Assembly (NCBI GenBank): GCA_937863945.1
Contig: CALMIB010000008.1
Coordinates: forward strand, 1 to 7,926
Origin: an uncultured Longilinea sp.
GTDB lineage: Bacteria > Chloroflexota > Anaerolineae > Anaerolineales > Anaerolineaceae
DNA length: 7,926 nucleotides
Reading direction: 5' to 3'
Numbering within the stretch: position 1 is the first letter of the stretch; every line of letters starts with the position of its first letter. The translations under genes were made by a program, and so were the position numbers. Shown piece by piece: positions 1 through 5,649 of this stretch. Under the pieces are notes generated by a model. It did not search any database. It saw nothing but the letters and a program-made list of their open reading frames with translations, and had not been told where the DNA came from.

Positions 1-510
1 CGCGATGTACATGGCCAGTAGCACCGCCGCCGGGGCGTTGATGGTCATGCTGGTAGAGACTTTATCCAGCGGAATATCCTTAAAGAGCAATTCCATATCC
101 TTCATCGAGGAGATGGATACGCCCACCTTGCCCACCTCACCCAGCGCCATCGGATCATCGGCATCATAACCGATCTGCGTCGGCAGGTCGAATGCCACCG
201 AAAGACCGGTCTGCCCTTGCTGCAACAGGTAGCGGTAGCGCTGGTTGGATTCTTCCGCCGAAGCGTAGCCCGCATACTGGCGCATCGTCCAGAACCGGCC
301 GCGATACATGGTGGGTTGCACGCCGCGGGTGAATGGATATTCGCCCGGAAATCCCAGCTTGTCCATGTAATCATAATCCTGGGGCTGGGAAACGCGCGGC
401 AATTCAATCCCGGATGGAGTTGTGAATTGTTCTTTTCGCTCTGGTGATTTATTCAGCACCGGCTGCAGAGTGGTCTCTTCCCAACGTTTGCGTTCAGCAT
501 CAAAATCCAT
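1..510 (-). CDS. Methylmalonyl-CoA mutase large subunit, N-terminal part (runs off left edge)
   Basis: Reading the minus strand from the ATG at 510 gives 170 uninterrupted codons to the window edge. The protein begins MDFDAERKRWEETTLQ and contains the mutase signature PTMYRGRFWTMRQYAGY (about residues 66-82), then GLSVAFDLPTQ and, near the edge, VSTSMTINAP. The family interconverts (R)-methylmalonyl-CoA and succinyl-CoA with adenosylcobalamin in the cytosol. By alignment to the Propionibacterium enzyme, residues M68, R72, R77 and Y79 match its Met78, Arg82, Arg87 and Tyr89. The tyrosine is Phe in isobutyryl-CoA mutase, so methylmalonyl-CoA is the more likely substrate. Only part of the TIM-barrel domain is visible; whether a B12-binding domain follows cannot be seen. 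The ATG at 510 has GAGG seven bases upstream. An in-frame ATG at 528 lacks a ribosome site and is less likely. The gene is divergent from the antiporter unit. Confidence 0.93.
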   Translation of the reverse strand, partial: MDFDAERKRWEETTLQPVLNKSPERKEQFTTPSGIELPRVSQPQDYDYMDKLGFPGEYPFTRGVQPTMYRGRFWTMRQYAGYASAEESNQRYRYLLQQGQTGLSVAFDLPTQIGYDADDPMALGEVGKVGVSISSMKDMELLFKDIPLDKVSTSMTINAPAAVLLAMYIA

Positions 511-543
511 GGATGTGCCTCGACTCATTGTAAGTTATTTCAC

Positions 544-549
544 AGTATA
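544..549 (-). promoter_or_regulatory. Candidate -10 box for the mutase gene
   Basis: On the minus strand the hexamer TATACT matches the -10 consensus at five of six positions. It lies 34 bases upstream of the chosen start at 510 and would give a leader of roughly 25-30 bases. No good -35 box is visible at 16-18 bases (best TTAATT-like), so the call rests on the -10 and its position in a divergent intergenic region. Confidence 0.35.
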
Positions 550-584
550 CCTGACCTGATTAGAAAATTAAGGGGATGTATTTA

Positions 585-593
585 TGGTAAACT
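585..593 (+). promoter_or_regulatory. Candidate extended -10 promoter for the antiporter unit
   Basis: TGGTAAACT is an extended -10 (TGn plus TAAACT, four of six consensus). It lies about 40 bases before the antiporter start and implies a leader of roughly 33 bases. No convincing -35 is present. The same TGG-TAAA arrangement occurs before rplI, which supports it. GATAAT at 597-602 is an alternative -10. Confidence 0.4.
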
Positions 594-632
594 TTGGATA
601 ATCTTCCTGATTAACGAAAGGATACCCAGACG

Positions 633-1847
633 ATGAGCTCCTTCCTCCAACTTGCATTTCTTCTGGCAATCATCATCCTGACAGCCAAGTTGGGCGGATA
701 TTTGAGTACGCGCCTCGGCCAACCTTCAGTGCTGGGCGAACTGCTTGTCGGCCTGATCCTGGGGCCATCGCTAATCGACATCACCCATCTGAGCTTCATC
801 ACCAATTCGCACCTTAGTGAAACAATCGCCGAACTGGGTGAACTGGGCGTGATGTTGCTGATGTTCCTGGCGGGCCTGGAGCTGGAATTCAAAGACCTGG
901 CGCGCAACGTCAAAGTCTCCGCGCTGGCGGGGTCGCTTGGTGTGATCCTGCCGGTGGGGTTGGGTCTGATCTTTGGCGAATTGTTAGGCATGGATTTTTC
1001 TCATGCCATGTTCCTGGGCCTGACGTTGGGCGCAACCAGCGTCAGCATTTCGGCACAAACCTTGATGGAACTCAAGGTGCTGCGCAGCCGGGTTGGCCTG
1101 GGCCTGCTGGGCGCGGCTGTGTTTGACGATATCCTCGTCATCCTGCTACTCTCGGTGTACCTTGCGCTGGAAGGTGGCGGCGGCGGTTTGGGGGCCATCA
1201 TGCTGGTCATCGGCAAGATGATCCTGTTCCTGGTGCTCTCGGTGGCATTCGGACTGTGGGTGCTTCCACGCATCACCCGTGTCACCGCCCGCTTAAACAT
1301 CAGTCAGGGCATTGTCAGCCTGGCCATCGTCACCCTGCTTTTCTACGGTCTGGCTGCGGAGGTAGTGGGAGGCATGGCGGCCATTACCGGGGCGTTCGTG
1401 GCCGGCCTGATGTTTGGCCGCACGCAGGAATCCCACCAGATCGAGAGTGGGCTCGCTTCCCTGGCCTACAGTTTCTTCGTCCCGATCTTTTTTATTAGCA
1501 TCGGGTTGGATGTGAATATCCGGGAACTGGATTCTTCAGCCTTGTGGATCGCCGCGCTAATCAGCCTGATCGCCATCCTCGGCAAAATTCTCGGGGCAGG
1601 TTTTGGCGCATGGGCTGGCAAGTTCTCTTTGCGCGAATCGCTTCAACTGGGCATCGGCATGGTTTCACGCGGCGAAGTGGGCCTCATCGTCGCCAAAGTT
1701 GGCCTGGATTCCGGTTTGCTTTCTGCGGATATCTTTTCAGCCATCGTCGGCATGGTGCTGGTCACCACGCTGGTAACGCCGCCCATGCTGCGTGCATCGT
1801 TTCGTTCGCCCAAACCACCCCCTGCTGTTCCCCAACCAGAAGGATAA
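633..1847 (+). CDS. CPA2-family cation:proton antiporter (NapA/Kef-type membrane domain)
   Basis: A 404-residue, strongly hydrophobic protein with about 12-13 predicted membrane segments. Family hallmarks are QPSVLGELLVGLILGP (residues 30-45), the TM4 unwound region ATSVS (134-138), the ion-binding pair in GAAVFDDIL (D165, D166), a TM10-like lysine in ILGKILG (K318), and the conserved SRGEVGLIVA (345-354). The double Asp plus Lys pattern is that of electrogenic Na+/H+ exchangers such as NapA. The protein would exchange protons for Na+ or K+ across the inner membrane. It ends about 20 residues after the last helix, so it lacks the C-terminal KTN/RCK nucleotide-binding domain of full KefB/KefC proteins. 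The ATG at 633 has AAAGGA ten bases upstream. The next gene starts 12 bases after the stop, implying one transcript. The ion transported cannot be told from sequence. Confidence 0.92.
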   Translation: MSSFLQLAFLLAIIILTAKLGGYLSTRLGQPSVLGELLVGLILGPSLIDITHLSFITNSHLSETIAELGELGVMLLMFLAGLELEFKDLARNVKVSALAGSLGVILPVGLGLIFGELLGMDFSHAMFLGLTLGATSVSISAQTLMELKVLRSRVGLGLLGAAVFDDILVILLLSVYLALEGGGGGLGAIMLVIGKMILFLVLSVAFGLWVLPRITRVTARLNISQGIVSLAIVTLLFYGLAAEVVGGMAAITGAFVAGLMFGRTQESHQIESGLASLAYSFFVPIFFISIGLDVNIRELDSSALWIAALISLIAILGKILGAGFGAWAGKFSLRESLQLGIGMVSRGEVGLIVAKVGLDSGLLSADIFSAIVGMVLVTTLVTPPMLRASFRSPKPPPAVPQPEG

Positions 1848-1859
1848 TACGGAGGTTTT

Positions 1860-2225
1860 ATGGACTACATGGTGTTCTTCGTCTTGCACGATTTATCCAA
1901 GATGGAAGAGTTGCTGTTTGCCTGGGATGAAGCCGGAGTCAGCGGAATTACAATCATGTTCAGTACCGGCCTGGCACGCTACCGAAACGGCAGCGGCCTG
2001 CGAGACGATTTGCCGCTGATTCCCAGCATGGATGATTTGCTGGAGCGCGCCCAAAACGCCAATCGGACGATCTTAACCATCGTTCACGGCGATGAAATGG
2101 TGGATAAAGTCATCGCAGCCACCGAATCGGTCGTCGGAGACCTGGATCTGCCGGAGACAGGCATTCTGGCAGCCGTGCCCATCGCCCGCGTGCGCGGGTT
2201 GCACCGGAAACGCGAGGAACTTTGA
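1860..2225 (+). CDS. PII-like (GlnB-fold) small regulatory protein
   Basis: A 121-residue soluble protein whose predicted order is beta-alpha-beta, loop, beta-alpha-beta, as in the PII superfamily. Strand 1 is MVFFVLH (4-10), helix 1 about 12-24, strand 2 GVSGITIMFSTG (26-37, resembling the GVQGMTVTEVKG of GlnB), a T-loop-like stretch about 38-66, strand 3 RTILTIVHG (69-77), helix 2 about 78-92 and strand 4 GILAAVPIARVRG (101-113). It has neither the uridylylated Tyr of the GlnB T-loop nor the GDGK B-loop that grips ATP, so it is not a canonical nitrogen PII and its ligand is unknown. PII-fold proteins usually form trimers that bind nucleotides and gate a partner. The adjacent antiporter is the obvious candidate partner, by inference only. 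GGAGG lies four bases before the ATG, a short spacing. The stop overlaps the next start. Confidence 0.78.
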   Translation: MDYMVFFVLHDLSKMEELLFAWDEAGVSGITIMFSTGLARYRNGSGLRDDLPLIPSMDDLLERAQNANRTILTIVHGDEMVDKVIAATESVVGDLDLPETGILAAVPIARVRGLHRKREEL

Positions 2226-3367
2226 AAATTCTGGCCGTTGACGTCGGCACCGGCACGCAGGATATCTTCCTGTATGATTCCCGCCTGGATCTGGAAAACG
2301 GGTTCAAGCTGATCATGCCCGCGCCGACCATGATCGTCAACCGGCGCCTGCGTGAAGCCACCCGGCGCAAGGAAAGTATTTTGCTCACAGGCGTCACCAT
2401 GGGCGGCGGCCCGGCTGCCTGGGCCATTGAAGCCCACCTCCATGCGGGCCAAAAGGTTTTCGCCACCGCGGAAGCCGCCAAAACACTCAACGATGACCTC
2501 GAGGCGGTAGGGGCTATGGGAATCCAACTGGTCAGTGAGGATGAAGCCCGGCGCCTGCCAGATTCAATCCGGCGACTGCACATGGCGGATTTCGATCCGA
2601 TCGCGCTGCGCTATGCGTTGGCCCCGTTTGGCCTTTCGCTGCACGGCCTGGATGCCGTAGCGGTAGCCGTCTTTGACCACGGCGCCGCGCCGGCGGGAGT
2701 ATCGGACCGGCGTTTCCGCTTTGATTACCTCGATGAGCGCATCCGCGCTGAAAACCGGTTGAGCGCGTTTGCCTACCCGGCCGCGCAAATTCCGCCCGCC
2801 CTCACCCGCCTGGCCGCTGTCGCCAAATCCGCCGGCGAAATCCCCGCGCCGCTGGTCGTGATGGATACTGCCGCCGCCGCGATCCTGGGCGCCACCCTGG
2901 ATCCCATGCTGTCGCTGCACAGCGAGAACCTCATCGTCAACATTGGCAACTTTCACACGCTGGCATTCCGCCTGGGCTCTGAAGGCATTCGGGGCGTTTT
3001 TGAGCACCACACAGGCTTCCTCAACCCCGAAAAACTCACCTCTCTGCTGACTGCCCTGGCAGCGGGCACGCTCACCAATGACGCCGTATTCAATGATAAC
3101 GGACACGGCGCGCTGCTTTATACGGACAGCCCCTTGCCAATGGATCATCCCGATTTCAACGTCGTTGTCACCGGTCCGCGCCGCAACATGCTGCGCAGTT
3201 CAGCGCTCAAGCCGTACTTCGCCGTGCCGTTCGGGGATATGATGATCGCTGGATGCTTCGGTCTGTTAGCCGCGATGGCGGACGTAATGCCTGAATTGGG
3301 CGAAACGCTGCGCGCCTCGCTGGTGGGTGGAGCCGGTCAGGGCACCCCGCCCTGGGAAATCGAATAG
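2222..3367 (+). CDS. DUF1786 family protein, predicted ASKHA nucleotide-binding fold
   Basis: A 381-residue protein recognised as DUF1786 type, sometimes annotated as a putative pyruvate-formate-lyase-activating enzyme although it has no radical-SAM CxxxCxxC motif. The N terminus KILAVDVGTGTQDIFLYD (2-19) resembles the phosphate-1 loop of actin/sugar-kinase proteins. ENLIVNIGNFHTLAF (235-249) resembles the phosphate-2 loop, and VVVTGPRRNML (314-324) with GDMMIAGCFGLL (338-349) resemble the adenosine-binding end. This suggests ATP binding, but the substrate is unknown. The glycine-rich MGGGP (60-64) may be part of a ligand site. Translation starts at a TTG that overlaps the previous stop (TTGA, 2222-2225) with GAGGA just upstream, so it is probably coupled to the PII-like gene. 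No clear terminator follows. Confidence 0.75.
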   Translation: MKILAVDVGTGTQDIFLYDSRLDLENGFKLIMPAPTMIVNRRLREATRRKESILLTGVTMGGGPAAWAIEAHLHAGQKVFATAEAAKTLNDDLEAVGAMGIQLVSEDEARRLPDSIRRLHMADFDPIALRYALAPFGLSLHGLDAVAVAVFDHGAAPAGVSDRRFRFDYLDERIRAENRLSAFAYPAAQIPPALTRLAAVAKSAGEIPAPLVVMDTAAAAILGATLDPMLSLHSENLIVNIGNFHTLAFRLGSEGIRGVFEHHTGFLNPEKLTSLLTALAAGTLTNDAVFNDNGHGALLYTDSPLPMDHPDFNVVVTGPRRNMLRSSALKPYFAVPFGDMMIAGCFGLLAAMADVMPELGETLRASLVGGAGQGTPPWEIE

Positions 3368-3441
3368 ACCCCGACCGCTCAGCCGGGTTTCCCAAAGCCG
3401 CAAAAAAATTCGTGGGCGGCGTGGCACAAAACGCCACTTCG

Positions 3442-3450
3442 TGGTAAAAT
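3442..3450 (+). promoter_or_regulatory. Extended -10 promoter for rplI
   Basis: TGGTAAAAT is an extended -10 (TGG plus TAAAAT, five of six consensus). It lies about 70 bases before rplI, with expected transcription start near 3457 and a leader of roughly 60 bases. There is no good -35 box. A GTGGC/GCCAC inverted repeat (3421-3437) lies directly upstream, where a -35 or operator would be. Confidence 0.5.
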
Positions 3451-3459
3451 CCGTCCGCT

Positions 3460-3483
3460 CGGGATGTTGTACCCTTCATCCCG
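3460..3483 (+). promoter_or_regulatory. Perfect stem-loop at the 5' end of the rplI leader
   Basis: CGGGATG (3460-3466) pairs perfectly with CATCCCG (3477-3483) around a 10-base loop (TTGTACCCTT). The predicted transcription start is within a few bases of the stem. No U-run follows, so it is not a terminator. It could protect the 5' end of the mRNA or act in translational control of bL9. The ribosome-binding region (3501-3510) lies outside the stem. Confidence 0.5.
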
Positions 3484-3500
3484 CAGACAAAATCTCACGC

Positions 3501-3510
3501 AAGGAAAGGG
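3501..3510 (+). promoter_or_regulatory. Ribosome binding site of rplI
   Basis: The purine stretch AAGGAAAGGG ends nine bases before the ATG at 3520 and offers two overlapping Shine-Dalgarno registers. It fixes the rplI start, and is the strongest ribosome site in this half of the window, as expected for a ribosomal protein gene. Confidence 0.7.
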
Positions 3511-3519
3511 CTTGACCCC

Positions 3520-4029
3520 ATGAAGGTTTTACTCACCAAAGACGTTTACAAGCTCGGCCGCGCCGGCGACGTGAAACGCGTTGCTGACGGCTACGGGCGC
3601 AACTTCCTGCTGCCGCAAGGCCTGGCCGTGTTGGCCACCCCCGGCGCGCTCAAGCAGGTCGATCGCATTCGCAGCGTCGCCGCGACCAAACGCGCCGCGC
3701 TGAACAACGAAATGAGCGGCATCGCCGAAAAGCTCAACAACGCGGTGGTTGCGTTCTCCAGCAAAGCCGGCGAAACCGGCAAGCTGTACGGCTCCATCAC
3801 CTCGCAGATGATTGTCGATGCGCTCAATAAGAAATACGGTCTCGCCATCGAGCGCCGCATGGTGGAACTGCAACCCATCCGCACCCTGGGCGAGCACAAA
3901 GCCCACGTCCGTCTGACGGTTGACTTGCCCCCCGAAGTGCGCGTGATCGTGCACCGCGAAGGCGAAGTCATCGCGATTGAAGAAGCCGTGGAAGAAGCGC
4001 CTGCGGCCGAGGAAACCGAACAGCAGTAA
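3520..4029 (+). CDS. rplI: Large ribosomal subunit protein bL9
   Basis: A 169-residue protein with the full L9 signature between G13 and T40 (RVADGYGRNFLLPQGLAV is its core). The N-terminal rRNA-binding domain covers about residues 1-50, a long connecting helix about 45-78, and the C-terminal domain about 79-150. bL9 binds 23S rRNA near the L1 stalk base and helps keep the reading frame. Usual length is near 150, so this one carries an extra acidic, Ala/Glu-rich tail of about 17 residues (IEEAVEEAPAAEETEQQ). In many bacteria the gene follows rpsF-ssb-rpsR. Here it is alone, with its own promoter, leader hairpin and terminator. Confidence 0.97.
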   Translation: MKVLLTKDVYKLGRAGDVKRVADGYGRNFLLPQGLAVLATPGALKQVDRIRSVAATKRAALNNEMSGIAEKLNNAVVAFSSKAGETGKLYGSITSQMIVDALNKKYGLAIERRMVELQPIRTLGEHKAHVRLTVDLPPEVRVIVHREGEVIAIEEAVEEAPAAEETEQQ

Positions 4030-4059
4030 TCGCCGCTCGGCTGCTGCAACATCGATGAT

Positions 4060-4100
4060 AAACCGGCTCGAGGCAGCCTATCCGCTGTCCGGCCGGTTTT
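4060..4100 (+). terminator. Intrinsic terminator after rplI
   Basis: AAACCGGC (4060-4067) pairs with GCCGGTTT (4092-4099). Inside it, GGCAGC (4072-4077) pairs with GCTGTC (4084-4089, one G-U) around a six-base loop, giving a long, slightly bulged hairpin ending in TTTT (4097-4100). The U-run is short, so termination may be partial. A smaller CAGCAG/CTGCTG repeat (4021-4026 and 4041-4046) spans the stop codon just before it. Confidence 0.65.
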
Positions 4101-4108
4101 CGATTACA

Positions 4109-4117
4109 TGCTACAAT
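4109..4117 (+). promoter_or_regulatory. Extended -10 promoter for the RodZ-like gene
   Basis: TGCTACAAT is TGn plus TACAAT (five of six consensus). Transcription would start near 4124, only about five bases before the ATG at 4129, implying an almost leaderless mRNA. This also argues against the upstream ATG at 4108, which would lie inside the promoter. Confidence 0.5.
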
Positions 4118-4128
4118 TGGCGTTACTT

Positions 4129-5637
4129 ATGCCTCAAACCATTGGTGAGCAACTCAAACAAGCGCGTGAAGCCCGCGGCCTCAGCCTGGAACAGGCCGCA
4201 CAGAGCACGCGCGTGCGCGTCCACTATCTGAAGGCCCTGGAAGACGATCGACTCGATCAGCTTCCATCGGCCGTGCAGGGGCGCGGCTTCCTGCGCCTGT
4301 ATGCCGATTATCTCGGCCTGACGGTTCAGCCGCTGCTGGACCAATGGGAGGGCCGCGCGCAGCCAGAAGAATTGCCCGTTCCGCCCGTTTCCGCACCGGC
4401 GCAACCGCCAGATCAGGATGAAAATACCGAATCCGGGCCTATGCCGGCCGCGGAACTCGCCAGCCAGGAGCCGCTCGAAGCGCCGGAAGAGGATGCAGCC
4501 GGGGAAGAAACGGAAATTGAGCCGGCGGAGGACGAAGAGCTTGCCCCTCCAGGCGAAGTGATCCAGCTCAGCCCGCGGGAAGAAAAACCAGGCGCGCCGC
4601 CGGCCGTGCAATCGCAGGCCATCCTGAAAGAAATCGGCGCGGTGCTGCGCCAGCGACGCGAAACCATCAGTCTTTCCCTCAGCGACGTGGAGCACTACAC
4701 CCGCCTGCGCCAGCATTACCTGCGCGCGCTGGAAGAAGGCCGCATCAACGACCTGCCTTCGGCGGTGCAGGGCCGCGGCATGCTCAGCAATTATGCCGAA
4801 TTCCTGAACCTGGACGTTGACAGCCTGCTGGAGAAGTTCGCGGACGCACTCCAGGCGCGCCGGATCGAGCTTACACCGGCCGCCAGCCGGCCCATTTACA
4901 GCCGCCCGGTTCAGCCCGAAGATGGACCCGCGGGCAGCCCGGCGAGCGCCGGCAAAACCGTCGCGCGCGCTCCTGCGGGAAGCATCCCGCTCCCGCGGCT
5001 GGTGACGCCTGATTTGCTGATCGTCGGTACCCTGATTGTTTTGCTGGTGATCTTTGTCATCTGGGCAGCCTCGCGGGTCACCGCGCTCAGCACAGCCGCC
5101 GACGAACCCACCGCCCCGCCGCTCTCGGAAGTGTTGCTGGGAACCGGCGAACCCGGCATCACCGCCACACTGGAGCCGACCGCATCGACGCCCATCCCGC
5201 CCGGGCTATCCAATCCGACGGCCGGCGGGCTGGAAACCGGCGCCGTGATCGATGAAGGCACGTTACCGGCGCAAAGCAATTCGCCGGTTCAGGTTTATGT
5301 GGTTGCCCACCAGCGCGCCTGGATGCGCATCATGGTGGATGGCGGTGTCGCCTTCAGCGGGCGCGTCATTCCGGGCAACGCCTATCCGTTCTCAGGCTTG
5401 GAGCGGATCGAGCTGCTCACCGGCAACGGCGCCGCGTTGCAGGTCTTCTACAACCAGAGCGACCTGGGCACGCTGGGCACCCCCGGCCAGGTGGTCAGCC
5501 TGATCTTCCTGCCCGATTCGCTCATCACCCCCACCCCGGCGTTCACGCCCACCCGCACCGCCACGCAACCGGCCACGCTCACCCCGCAGCCCACCCCCAC
5601 GCAGCCAACGGCTACAATAACGCCCTTTATTCCTTAA
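4129..5637 (+). CDS. RodZ-like membrane protein with two HTH domains and a DUF4115 domain
   Basis: From the ATG at 4129 the protein has 502 residues. Domain order: RodZ-type HTH 1 (6-71; GEQLKQAREARGLSLEQAA), an acidic Pro/Glu linker (77-160), a second RodZ-type HTH (163-236; RQRRETISLSLSDVEHYTRL), a basic/Pro linker, one membrane helix (295-316), a Pro/Thr-rich spacer, a DUF4115-type beta domain (384-462) and a Thr/Pro tail (463-502). Both HTHs share LPSAVQGRG (45-53 and 209-217), so the domain was duplicated. The HTHs should be cytoplasmic and the beta domain outside. RodZ links MreB filaments to the wall-synthesis machinery; this protein may do so or may have another envelope role. The ATG at 4108 is in frame but overlaps the promoter. 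No Shine-Dalgarno precedes 4129. rimO follows 12 bases after the stop. Confidence 0.88.
   Translation: MPQTIGEQLKQAREARGLSLEQAAQSTRVRVHYLKALEDDRLDQLPSAVQGRGFLRLYADYLGLTVQPLLDQWEGRAQPEELPVPPVSAPAQPPDQDENTESGPMPAAELASQEPLEAPEEDAAGEETEIEPAEDEELAPPGEVIQLSPREEKPGAPPAVQSQAILKEIGAVLRQRRETISLSLSDVEHYTRLRQHYLRALEEGRINDLPSAVQGRGMLSNYAEFLNLDVDSLLEKFADALQARRIELTPAASRPIYSRPVQPEDGPAGSPASAGKTVARAPAGSIPLPRLVTPDLLIVGTLIVLLVIFVIWAASRVTALSTAADEPTAPPLSEVLLGTGEPGITATLEPTASTPIPPGLSNPTAGGLETGAVIDEGTLPAQSNSPVQVYVVAHQRAWMRIMVDGGVAFSGRVIPGNAYPFSGLERIELLTGNGAALQVFYNQSDLGTLGTPGQVVSLIFLPDSLITPTPAFTPTRTATQPATLTPQPTPTQPTATITPFIP
5613..5618 (+). promoter_or_regulatory. Candidate -10 box for rimO inside the RodZ-like gene
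   Basis: GGCTACAATAA contains TACAAT (five of six), like the hexamer before the RodZ-like gene. It lies in the last codons of that gene and would start an mRNA near 5625, with a 25-base leader to the rimO ATG. There is no TG extension and no visible -35, so rimO may instead rely on read-through from upstream. Confidence 0.3.
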
Positions 5638-5649
5638 CAGTGAGTTCGC

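Noticed and set aside
102..407. A 101-codon minus-strand frame near the left edge
   Set aside because: It is the wrong frame of the methylmalonyl-CoA mutase gene, whose true frame on the same strand gives clear family motifs.
2564..3148. A 194-codon minus-strand frame opposite the DUF1786 gene
   Set aside because: It is fully covered by a well-supported plus-strand gene with conserved motifs. The antisense product shows only composition bias.
3368..3390. A possible terminator after the DUF1786 gene (CCCG...CGGG then TTT)
   Set aside because: The stem has only four or five pairs with a bulge and only three T residues follow. This is too weak to call.
3422..3427. TGGCAC resembling the -24 element of a sigma-54 promoter before rplI
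   Set aside because: There is no matching TTGC -12 element at the required spacing, and a better extended -10 lies downstream.
4021..4046. CAGCAG/CTGCTG hairpin across the rplI stop codon
   Set aside because: It has six pairs with a 14-base loop and no T-run. It may be chance, and the larger hairpin at 4060-4100 is the better terminator.
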